A stretch of 11,288 nt of DNA from an uncultured Synergistia bacterium (GCA_937888925.1 CALARM010001233.1:1-11288); one strand, 5' to 3'. Positions 1 to 4,976 are shown, counted from the first letter of the stretch. Notes: a model not told the origin generated them from the sequence alone. Made by a program: numbers and translations.

Positions 1-493
1 TTTTTAGACACTTTATTTATCATTTTACTGGTCAGATTAATTCTTGACGTTACATCTGACTTCCCATACCCACATTCTCTTCAGTTTTCCTTGCGGTCGA
101 CCTTCCTTTTAAGGGAAAATATGGGCTTACCACGTTCCATATAAATGACAAAGAATGACTTAGAGCCTGTCTATTCGCCGGCGGACTAACAACCACGTGT
201 TTCCAGGGGGAATAGAAACAACTTACCGTTTGCCTTTTGGCTAAAGCCTGTCAGCATCTTTGGCTTCTTGTATTTGACGACGTTTATCAACAGTTCACAT
301 ATGTTGCTCATATCATCCAGCCTAGCACTTTATCCGCCTTGATGCTGGCAGGTAAAATTGCATTGTCCACAGAGCTTCGTATAATTTGATTACTCATTTT
401 ATACTCCTGTGTAGGCTACTGTTAGTGGTATAACAGGCTATGTCATAAGTGTTAATTAAGCATAGCAATCATTTAGACGACTTCGTGTCGCAC
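1..493 (-). mobile_element. Group II intron, 5' ribozyme part, cut by the left edge
   Basis: Read on the minus strand, the element begins at 493 with GTGCGAC, matching the bacterial group II intron 5' consensus GUGYG. About 360 nt in (plus 123-138) it contains GGAACGTGGTAAGCCC, followed by an AAGGAAGGTC-type segment and GGGATGGGAAGTCAGATGT-like sequence further on, wording I recognise from group II intron domains I-III. A hairpin GTTTC/GAAAC (about plus 201-221) displays the loop UAUUCCCCCUG. Its UCCCCC is exactly complementary to the last six exon bases GGGGGA before the junction, giving a 6-bp EBS1/IBS1 pairing. The reverse transcriptase/maturase would lie to the left of the window. An ATG at plus 21-23 could be its start, but only about seven codons are visible and no Shine-Dalgarno is evident. 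EBS2 and the intron class were not determined. Confidence 0.8.
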
Positions 494-579
494 TCCCCCA
501 GAATATCCGTATTACGGAATGGATTGATAAGCCGATTAGTGCCGGGAGATTGAGAGACGCGGTGGGGAGGGTGGAATGA
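494..579 (+). pseudogene. C-terminal tail of a response-regulator receiver domain, interrupted by the intron
   Basis: The frame running out of the intron junction reads PQNIRITEWIDKPISAGRLR and continues DAVGRVE to a TGA at 577-579. An aromatic/hydrophobic strand, then a Lys-Pro pair, then a basic-rich helix is the usual beta5/alpha5 end of CheY-like receiver domains, many of which read WLxKPIxxxRLxxAVRR. The Lys of KP would be the conserved phosphorylation-switch lysine. The Asp phosphoacceptor and everything upstream would be left of the window, beyond the intron. The intron lies in the opposite orientation, so it could not splice out of this gene's mRNA; the gene is probably inactivated. 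The assignment rests on about 25 residues. Confidence 0.45.
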
Positions 580-755
580 AAACCATACCAGATAAATCCT
601 ATGTATAGAAGATGCAAAAATAGAAACAGGAGAAAAAAGACTTTTTATCCACAGGAGATACTATCCAGAATGAAATGGCCCTGAAAGAGCTGAATGAACT
701 TCATAGGCAGGAGATGGAGCAGTTACGGCAAGAACATGAGAGAAACTTAAATTAA
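576..755 (+). pseudogene. Small helical protein frame with two in-frame TAG codons
   Basis: An ATG at 576 overlaps the preceding TGA (ATGA arrangement) and has a good Shine-Dalgarno, GGGGAGG at 564-570, five bases upstream, so initiation here is credible. The frame reads MKTIPDKSYV, then TAG (606-608), four codons, TAG (621-623), and then stays open to TAA at 753-755. The second part is a charged, Glu/Leu/Gln-rich stretch, ALKELNELHRQEMEQLRQEH, that looks like a coiled coil. A second frame offset by one (about 604-671) also reads protein-like (DAKIETGEKRLFIHRRYY), so two small indels instead of nonsense changes are possible. An internal ATG at 675 could yield 26 residues. I do not recognise the family and think it is decayed. 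Confidence 0.4.
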
Positions 756-853
756 TGAGTGCTTCAGCAGAAAAAGAGAAGATTGAAATAGTTGAAGCAT
801 GGAAGAAAAAAACGGAGGAACTTGAAAGACCTTGGTGGAAGTTCTGGAGGTGA
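755..853 (+). CDS. Small charged protein of 32 aa, unknown
   Basis: ATG at 755 overlaps the previous TAA by one base (TAATG), the usual sign of translational coupling. The 32-residue product starts MSASAEKEKIEIVEAWKKKT and ends in an aromatic/basic tail with three Trp (RPWWKFWR). The N-terminal two thirds are predicted helical and highly charged; the Trp-rich end could sit at a membrane surface. No Shine-Dalgarno of its own is obvious, so expression would depend on the upstream frame, which is broken. The stop codon overlaps the Shine-Dalgarno of the next frame. No family recognised; it is supported mainly by the tight spacing to its neighbours. Confidence 0.35.
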   Translation: MSASAEKEKIEIVEAWKKKTEELERPWWKFWR

Positions 854-857
854 AAAT

Positions 858-1109
858 ATGAAAGGTGAAGAGTTGAAAGAATTACTGTTACACTTGCCCG
901 TTGAATTATATGAAGAAGTAAAAGAAGCCATAGGAGAATATGGTGTTTCCATACATTTTTTGTGTAAACTCCCCTTTAGGCTATTCATAGGATTACTGTG
1001 TGCTTGTTTTTCCCCTTCCTACACCCCTCCATACAGAAGGTCACTATGTCTTTCACTCAAACTTCCTGGGGTCTGGCATCCAGAAGAGTACCCATATTAT
1101 TTCATGTAA
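858..1109 (+). CDS. Small protein with RHH-like N-terminus and a repeat-derived C-terminus
   Basis: The ATG at 858 has a strong Shine-Dalgarno, GGAGGTG at 846-852, lying across the stop of the preceding 32-aa frame. Residues 1-31 (MKGEELKELLLHLPVELYEE, then VKEAIGEYGVS) resemble the strand-helix pattern of small ribbon-helix-helix (CopG/Arc-like) DNA-binding proteins, though far too little is present to be sure. After about residue 32 the character changes to Cys/Phe/Pro-rich, and residues 53 onward are simply the 1015-1083 repeat read in a frame that is not the repeat's conserved one. I infer that a genuine small gene lost its natural 3' end and now runs into the repeat. Length is 83 aa. Confidence 0.35.
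   Translation: MKGEELKELLLHLPVELYEEVKEAIGEYGVSIHFLCKLPFRLFIGLLCACFSPSYTPPYRRSLCLSLKLPGVWHPEEYPYYFM
1015..1083 (+). repeat. LHPEGYY repeat, copy a
   Basis: The copy starts CTTCCTACACCCCTCCAT, almost identical to copy c. In its conserved frame (codons from 1027) it reads LHTEGHYVFHSNFLGSGIQ. It ends 13 nt beyond the stop codon of the minus-strand three-TM gene. The plus-strand gene starting at 858 runs through it in a different frame. Confidence 0.8.
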
Positions 1110-1411
1110 AAATTAATATAAATCACATTAAATAAAAATACGGCTATAGCAATTAAAACAGGCACATCTATAACACTGTGAGAAACAGCCCCATCATTAC
1201 CCTTATTCTTCCAGTAATCATAAATACATGCAATAATAAATACAGCTACAATAGAAAGCATTTGATATAGAGTATAATATAAAGCTTCTACTGTATTTCC
1301 AAGTATAAATCGTCCAAGGAAAAAAAATGGGGAAAGTAGAATTGATATAATTAACGGTATTGCTATTACAGCAATTAATATCCTTATAGATAATATAAAA
1401 TATTTCTTCAT
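1097..1411 (-). CDS. Small three-TM membrane protein, unknown
   Basis: This 104-residue protein is almost entirely hydrophobic, with likely membrane segments at about residues 5-34, 42-64 and 80-101 and a short polar loop (DYWKNKGNDG) between the second and third. A positively charged start (MKK) and the basic loop would place the N-terminus and that loop on the cytoplasmic side. No conserved motif or family is recognised. The ribosome-binding site is weak (a GAG about 10 nt upstream of the ATG). It is the last of four consecutive small minus-strand genes that are each followed by a copy of the LHPEGYY repeat; here copy a begins 13 nt after the stop. The codon use (ATA, AGA, A/T third positions) matches the rest of the window. 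Confidence 0.6.
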   Translation of the reverse strand: MKKYFILSIRILIAVIAIPLIISILLSPFFFLGRFILGNTVEALYYTLYQMLSIVAVFIIACIYDYWKNKGNDGAVSHSVIDVPVLIAIAVFLFNVIYINFYMK

Positions 1412-1441
1412 TTTACTATATCTCAGTCATCCAGACAATAA

Positions 1442-1579
1442 TCCTTTAAAAAGTCTTTAAAAAAGACGGCAGATATTCTTTCACCGCTTTTTAATCTATT
1501 CAATCTTATCCCGGAAATCTTGCATCCAGAAGGTTACTATGTCTTTCACGCAAATTTCCTCGGATCCGGCATCCAGTAG
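1442..1579 (+). pseudogene. Start-less open frame ending in repeat copy b
   Basis: Between a TAA at 1439 and a TAG at 1577 the plus strand is open for 45 codons in the repeat's conserved frame. The N-terminal half has an amphipathic helical pattern (KKSLKKTADILSPLFNLFNL) before it enters the LHPEGYY segment. There is no ATG or GTG and no Shine-Dalgarno. I read it as a fragment of a larger coding sequence from which the repeats may derive, or a chance open frame. It lies in the gap between hicB and the three-TM gene on the other strand. Confidence 0.3.
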
Positions 1580-1597
1580 ATCGCCTTTCCCACAATA
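1520..1597 (+). repeat. LHPEGYY repeat, copy b (full 78-bp unit)
   Basis: This copy aligns over 26 codons with copy c. It reads LHPEGYYVFHANFLGSGIQ, then a TAG where copy c has TAT, then IAFPTI against IALPII. It ends 10 nt beyond the HicB stop codon. It lacks the CTTCCTACACCCC lead-in seen in copies a and c. Upstream it joins an open frame without a start codon (from 1442) that reads SFKKSLKKTADILSPLFNLF, which looks like real protein sequence. Confidence 0.8.
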
Positions 1598-1607
1598 CTC
1601 ATGTTTT

Positions 1608-1823
1608 CTATGCCACTTTAGTTCTGAGTTTTACAGGAGGCAATTCTTCTCCGTCTTCTATTGCTACCTGCAACCATAATTCTATAGCTGTATTAACTTC
1701 CTGTAGAGCTTTTTCTCTGGTTTCTCCAAATGCAGAACAGCCGGGAAAGTCTGGAGCTATTGCAATATATGCATTATCTTCTTCACTGTAAAAAATTTCA
1801 ATTGTATATTTACTTGTATCCAT
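1608..1823 (-). CDS. HicB-family antitoxin-like protein, orphan
   Basis: The 71-residue product has the compact HicB fold signature: a strand TIEIFYSEEDNAYIAIAPDF, then PGCSAFGETREKALQEV leading into a helix and an acidic ELPP tail. HicB proteins neutralise HicA mRNA interferases. This one has only the partial RNase H-like domain and no C-terminal DNA-binding domain, so autoregulation is unlikely. A HicA partner (about 60 aa, with a conserved His) normally sits next to it, but neither neighbour fits, so it looks orphaned. I choose the ATG at 1823 rather than the TTG one codon upstream because AGGAAG (1837-1832) lies 8 nt before it. That Shine-Dalgarno belongs to repeat copy c. Confidence 0.8.
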   Translation of the reverse strand: MDTSKYTIEIFYSEEDNAYIAIAPDFPGCSAFGETREKALQEVNTAIELWLQVAIEDGEELPPVKLRTKVA

Positions 1824-1849
1824 CAAACATTCTTCCTACACCCCTCCAT
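1823..1849 (-). other. Eight-codon leader frame inside repeat copy c, coupled to hicB
   Basis: On the minus strand the repeat contains ATGGAGGGGTGTAGGAAG, which begins a frame MEGCRKNV whose TGA shares its A with the hicB ATG (TGATG). The same MEGCRK start occurs in copy a, and copy d gives only MEG. It might couple or pace hicB translation, or simply be a by-product of the repeat sequence. Confidence 0.25.
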
Positions 1850-1936
1850 CCAGAAGGTTACTATATGTTTCATACAAACTTCCTGGGGTCTGGCATCCAA
1901 TATATAGCCTTGCCTATAATCCTCCATCCAGAAGGA
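1832..1936 (+). repeat. LHPEGYY repeat, copy c with the start of a second unit
   Basis: A CTTCCTACACCC lead-in (1832-1843) is followed by a complete 78-bp unit (1844-1921) reading LHPEGYYMFHTNFLGSGIQ then YIALPII. A second unit begins in the same frame at 1922 (LHPEG) and breaks off at 1936. This shows that the repeat can be tandem with a 26-codon period. The second unit ends 1 nt from the stop of the DUF3592-like gene. Confidence 0.8.
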
Positions 1937-1937
1937 A

Positions 1938-2348
1938 TTACCCTGTAAAATTGTCTTTAACAGGTACTTTTTGTTTTTGCAACTTACTTGTTTCCCTGTA
2001 ATCCTTATAACTTAGAAAGGTGAGAAAATAACAAAACGACGCCATTAAAAATGTAAATAGAGTAGACCAGATTGGAACGTCACAAACTTTTCCGTTCTCA
2101 AAGTGAAAGCGTAAAGCTGGTGTGTAGGTATATGTTTTCCCATCTGGCCTCACGCGAGTAGCATATTCTTCTATCTTTTCTATTTTTATATTATCTATAG
2201 TAAATGGATTATTAAAAACAACAGGAGCAATAAAAATAAAAAAAATCAGAAAAGACAATGTTCCAGCAACAAAAAAAGCAATTAGTGTAAGAAAATTTTT
2301 ATTTGCAGGTGTATCTATAGTTTTGTTTTCAGTTTTATCTTCATTCAT
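1938..2348 (-). CDS. Two-TM protein with a DUF3592-like layout
   Basis: The 136-residue protein has a polar N-terminus, a membrane segment at about residues 19-45, an extracytoplasmic stretch of about 48 residues, a second membrane segment at about 94-113, and a basic tail. The loop reads EEYATRVRPDGKTYTYTPAL then RFHFENGKV. The pattern of a Tyr-x-Pro strand followed by a short turn with Gly, between two TM helices, resembles the DUF3592 family, whose function is unknown. GGAAG (2362-2358), supplied by repeat copy d, lies 9 nt before the ATG. The family match is by eye and tentative; that the gene is real is more secure. Confidence 0.6.
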   Translation of the reverse strand: MNEDKTENKTIDTPANKNFLTLIAFFVAGTLSFLIFFIFIAPVVFNNPFTIDNIKIEKIEEYATRVRPDGKTYTYTPALRFHFENGKVCDVPIWSTLFTFLMASFCYFLTFLSYKDYRETSKLQKQKVPVKDNFTG

Positions 2349-2356
2349 AAAAATAC

Positions 2357-2405
2357 TCTTCCATTACCCCTCCATCCAGAATGTAACAATTCCAATGACT
2401 TCCTG
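2357..2405 (+). repeat. LHPEGYY repeat, copy d (degenerate, shortened)
   Basis: CTCTTCCATTACCCCTCCAT matches the lead-in of copies a and c, then LHPE is conserved and an FL pair recurs near the end. The middle is six bases shorter and diverged (CNNSND in place of eight residues). It lies 23 nt beyond the stop of the TPR mini-protein and carries the Shine-Dalgarno of the next minus-strand gene. Confidence 0.5.
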
Positions 2406-2428
2406 TACTTATTTAATATCTTTGTTTT

Positions 2429-2641
2429 TTACATTTTAATCTGGCCTTTTCTTATAGCTTCTAAAATTGTCTCTTTGGCTTTCTTTGCCAAATTATGGTT
2501 GGGTTCTATTCCCATGGCCCTATCTATATAATAAATAGCCTCCTTATATTTTCGTTGGTTCATAAGACAGGCTCCTTTATTATAAAGAGTATTGAATGTT
2601 TTATCTATCTGAGTTCCTATAGAGTCTTTCTTTTTTGGCAT
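2429..2641 (-). CDS. TPR mini-protein, 70 aa
   Basis: The product starts MPKKKDSIGTQIDKTFNTLY and has one clear tetratricopeptide repeat (about residues 18-51: YNKGACLMNQRKYKEAIYYI then DRAMGIEPN, with the typical A/G, Y-x-EAI and P spacing) plus a partial following helix ending in GQIKM. A single TPR gives no function beyond probable protein binding; it could be a fragment of a longer TPR protein, but it has its own start and stop. No clear Shine-Dalgarno precedes the ATG. It is the promoter-proximal member of the four-gene minus-strand array, about 55 nt downstream of the predicted transcription start of the 2703-2731 promoter. Confidence 0.65.
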   Translation of the reverse strand: MPKKKDSIGTQIDKTFNTLYNKGACLMNQRKYKEAIYYIDRAMGIEPNHNLAKKAKETILEAIRKGQIKM

Positions 2642-2702
2642 ATATCAACGTATTTCTATGTATTTTTATTTCAGAATAGTAATTATGAATACTACTTTCT
2701 TG

Positions 2703-2731
2703 ATTATATCAATTTCCACATCTTTAGTAAA
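2703..2731 (-). promoter_or_regulatory. Sigma70-type promoter facing the minus-strand small-gene array
   Basis: On the minus strand TTTACT (2731-2726) and TATAAT (2708-2703) are separated by exactly 17 nt. The -10 is a perfect consensus and the -35 is weak. It points toward the TPR mini-protein and the three genes after it, none of which has another evident promoter. Confidence 0.5.
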
Positions 2732-2800
2732 GTTTTTTACTTTTACATTTCAGCCGGAAGTCTTTCCCTTTAATTCAGTTTCATCGACAACCTGTCTGCA

Positions 2801-2908
2801 GTGCAGCCGGCGAAAGAACGGCGGGAAGAGTCCTGTAAACACAGTTTAAGGAAAAATGTCTGTAATGACCTGTATTAATACTGCATCGGGAAGCAGGGTA
2901 TCACGATG
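2801..2908 (+). other. Intergenic stretch with several small hairpins
   Basis: This part of the 451-nt gap between the TPR mini-protein and the zinc-ribbon gene has a GC-richer patch and clustered inverted repeats: GCCG/CGGC (2806-2809/2819-2822), CTGT/ACAG (2833-2836/2841-2844), a perfect GTATTAATAC (2872-2881), and CATCG/CGATG (2884-2888/2904-2908). I could not match it to a riboswitch or small RNA that I know. It lies upstream of the 2950-2958 promoter, so it would not be in that transcript. Confidence 0.2.
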
Positions 2909-2949
2909 ATTTTTATATGCTTCTTCCCATATACATAAATAAAGCTTTT

Positions 2950-2958
2950 TGTTATAAT
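2950..2958 (+). promoter_or_regulatory. Extended -10 promoter for the zinc-ribbon/kinase genes
   Basis: TGTTATAAT is a perfect extended -10 element (TGn plus TATAAT). The -35 region (about 2930-2935, TATACA) is poor, which extended -10 promoters tolerate. Predicted transcription start is near 2965, giving a leader of about 130 nt. Confidence 0.55.
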
Positions 2959-2974
2959 ATACACAGATAAGAGA

Positions 2975-3012
2975 GCAGGGGAGACAGAATACAGAAAAGT
3001 TCTGTCTCCTGC
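2975..3012 (+). promoter_or_regulatory. Strong hairpin in the 5' leader of the zinc-ribbon gene
   Basis: GCAGGGGAGACAGAA (2975-2989) pairs with TTCTGTCTCCTGC (3000-3012): 13 base pairs with extra bases on the left arm and a loop of about 10 nt. No T-run follows, so it is not an ordinary intrinsic terminator. It sits just after the predicted transcription start and could stabilise the mRNA or bind a regulator. Confidence 0.55.
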
Positions 3013-3095
3013 AATATCTGGAAAGAAGTTGAAATTATATGTTTTTCATTATCTGGGGCAGTAAGTGGAAATATGAAAGAAAACAGGGAGGTATG

Positions 3096-3254
3096 ATGGT
3101 AAATAAAACCTGTCCTGCATGCCTGAGAGAGGGAGTTTTCTTTGAGGTAATACCGAAAAAATATTTTACATTATATTGGATTCCGTTATTTTCTACGGAA
3201 CAAAAAAGATCTGTTCTTGAGTGTCCTGAATGTCATGAAAAATTTTATATTTAG
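3096..3254 (+). CDS. Small four-cysteine zinc-ribbon protein
   Basis: The 52-residue protein has two Cys knuckles, CPAC (6-9) and CPEC (43-46), that would bind one zinc ion. The intervening hydrophobic strand reads FFEVIPKKYFTLYWIPLF. This layout matches small bacterial zinc-ribbon proteins in which a YFTL-F-IP-F segment sits between the knuckles; their role is unknown. The frame is open back to an ATG at 3039, but GGGAGG (3086-3091) marks a start at 3093 or 3096, and I take 3096 because spacing to 3093 would be one base. The kinase gene begins 15 nt after the stop, so the two are probably co-transcribed from the 2950-2958 promoter. Confidence 0.75.
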   Translation: MVNKTCPACLREGVFFEVIPKKYFTLYWIPLFSTEQKRSVLECPECHEKFYI

Positions 3255-3269
3255 AAAGGAACTGGTTTT

Positions 3270-4931
3270 ATGGAGGAAACTTATAAGATTACCCTCTCTG
3301 ACGATAGAATAATTGAAGTGAAAAAAAATACTACCCTTCTGGATATAGCAAAACAATCTTTCCCCTGTCCTGAAAGACAATTTCTTGGAGCTCTCGTAGA
3401 TAACAGTATAAGAGATCTCTGGGAAATGCCCGATAAAGATTGTAATGTCAGCTTTGTAGATATTACTCATCCCGATGGCTCAAAGATTTATGTGAGAGGT
3501 TTATCTATGATTCTGGCAAAAGCCAATCATGAACTGTTTCCTGATAGACACCTTAAGATTGTTCACTCTCTTTCCAAGGGACTTCATTGTAGATGGGATA
3601 TTTCCATACCAATGAAAAGCTCTGATCTCTCTGCCCTTACGGCAAAGATGAATGAAATCATTAAAAAAGATATTCCTTTTACCGGGAAAGTTATAAAGAA
3701 AGAAGAAGCTTCGGAAATTTTTGAAAAAATGAATAAAACGGATAAGGTAGCCCTTATAAAATTCCGTAAAAAAGATTATATAAGACTTTATTTCTGTGAT
3801 GATTATCCCGATTATTTCTTCGGACGTCTTCCTCCCTGCACGGGGGTAGTGGATAAATTTGAATTGATCCTCTGTCCTCCGGGGTTAATCCTTCGTTATC
3901 CAAATCATTACAGCCCGGACAGAATACCGGTTTTCGAACCACAGTTTCAGCATGCCAGTATTTATAAAGAATACAGACGATGGGGTGAAATCCTGGAAGT
4001 CTTTGATGTGTCGTCTCTCAATTCCATAATTATGAAGGGAGAAATCAATGATCTTATCCTTATAGCGGAAGCACTTCATGAAAAAAAGATTGCAGCCATT
4101 GCGGATCAGATAAAAAATAACAGGGACAGGATAAAGGTAATTCTTATAGCAGGCCCTTCTTCTTCAGGTAAAACTACCTTTGCCCAGAGATTGATGGTTC
4201 AACTCAAAGTTAACGGTCTTAAACCTGTTGCTATTTCTCTTGATGATTATTATCTTGATAATGACAAAACACCGAAAGATGAACAGGGAAAGCCTGATCT
4301 TGACCATATAAATGCCATAGATCTACACCTTTTTAATGATCATCTTGAAAGACTCCTTGCGGGAGAAAAGGTATTGAGGCCAAGATTTGATTTTAAAAAA
4401 GGACAGCGCAGTGCCGATACCAAAGAATTAAAAGTGCCTCCAAACAGTATCCTTATAGTAGAGGGAATTCATGGATTAAATCCACTTATGAGCGAATCCA
4501 TTCATCCTGATAATAAATATAAAATATATGTAAGTCCTCTCACACAGCTCAACCTGGATAATCATAACAGAATTCCCACAACAGATAACAGAATAATAAG
4601 AAGGATTGTAAGAGACAGTCAGTTCAGAAATTATAGTGCTTTTCAGACAATACACAACTGGCCTATGGTAAGGAGGGGAGAAGAGCGTTTTATCTTTCCT
4701 TTTCAGGAAGAAGCCCATATTATGTTTAATTCTGTTCTCATATATGAACTTGGTGTGCTTAAATCCTTTGTAGAACCTCTTCTGCTGGAAATTCCAAAAT
4801 CTCTTCCCGAATATGCGGAAGCAAAGAGAATTTTAAGTTTTACAGGGAATTTTTTACCTATAGGAACAGACATGATCCCGGCAAATTCTATTTTAAGAGA
4901 ATTTATAGGTGCTACATGTTTTTCCCATTGA
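3270..4931 (+). CDS. Nucleoside (uridine-type) kinase with N-terminal TGS and SAD-like domains
   Basis: The 553-aa protein has three parts. Residues about 5-65 form a TGS domain as at the N-terminus of threonyl-tRNA synthetase. Residues about 130-215 resemble the synthetase second additional (editing) domain, ending in LPPCTGVVDKFEL, without the HxxxH zinc motif. Residues about 285-490 are a P-loop kinase of the uridine kinase/phosphoribulokinase family: Walker A GPSSSGKT (295-302), the substrate-binding DDYY (325-328), PRFDF (371-375), a Walker B-like VEGIHG (397-402) and the LID segment RIIRRIVRD (441-449). This architecture is known from Thermotoga, Clostridia and other bacteria, annotated as uridine kinase or nucleoside kinase. 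The expected activity is ATP- or GTP-dependent nucleoside phosphorylation in the cytosol; the exact substrate cannot be read from sequence. AAAGGA (3256-3261) precedes the ATG. Heptamer repeats begin 10 nt after the TGA. Confidence 0.9.
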   Translation: MEETYKITLSDDRIIEVKKNTTLLDIAKQSFPCPERQFLGALVDNSIRDLWEMPDKDCNVSFVDITHPDGSKIYVRGLSMILAKANHELFPDRHLKIVHSLSKGLHCRWDISIPMKSSDLSALTAKMNEIIKKDIPFTGKVIKKEEASEIFEKMNKTDKVALIKFRKKDYIRLYFCDDYPDYFFGRLPPCTGVVDKFELILCPPGLILRYPNHYSPDRIPVFEPQFQHASIYKEYRRWGEILEVFDVSSLNSIIMKGEINDLILIAEALHEKKIAAIADQIKNNRDRIKVILIAGPSSSGKTTFAQRLMVQLKVNGLKPVAISLDDYYLDNDKTPKDEQGKPDLDHINAIDLHLFNDHLERLLAGEKVLRPRFDFKKGQRSADTKELKVPPNSILIVEGIHGLNPLMSESIHPDNKYKIYVSPLTQLNLDNHNRIPTTDNRIIRRIVRDSQFRNYSAFQTIHNWPMVRRGEERFIFPFQEEAHIMFNSVLIYELGVLKSFVEPLLLEIPKSLPEYAEAKRILSFTGNFLPIGTDMIPANSILREFIGATCFSH

Positions 4932-4941
4932 CAGGCATTAT

Positions 4942-4976
4942 CAGTGAACAGTGAACAGTTATCAGTGATCATTGAT
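4942..4976 (+). repeat. Heptamer tandem repeat, CAGTGAN type, 5 units
   Basis: Units are CAGTGAA, CAGTGAA, CAGTTAT, CAGTGAT and a degenerate CATTGAT. They lie between the kinase stop codon and cutA. Confidence 0.85.

Noticed and set aside
792..857. Upstream ATG at 792 extending the gene that starts at 858
   Set aside because: The added 22 residues overlap the 32-aa frame in another phase and have no ribosome-binding site, whereas 858 has GGAGGTG at the right distance.
1730..1948. Plus-strand 72-aa open frame through hicB and repeat copy c
   Set aside because: Its first half is antisense to hicB; only the repeat-derived part is of interest and is reported as a repeat.
1015..2405. Canonical integron attC sites or a CRISPR array
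   Set aside because: The repeats lack GTTRRRY/RYYYAAC cores, are spaced by whole genes, differ in length, and have no uniform spacers or cas genes nearby.
2495..2849. Plus-strand open frames over the TPR mini-protein and the following gap
   Set aside because: Phe/Tyr/Ile-rich translations with no ribosome-binding site, antisense to a gene with a recognisable domain.
2801..2908. Known riboswitch, SRP RNA, RNase P RNA or tRNA
   Set aside because: I compared it from memory with cobalamin, c-di-GMP, TPP, SRP and RNase P signatures; fragments resemble some but no complete conserved core is present.
3039..3095. Upstream start of the zinc-ribbon gene
   Set aside because: The extra 19 residues have no family resemblance, and the only good ribosome-binding site lies within them, at 3086-3091.
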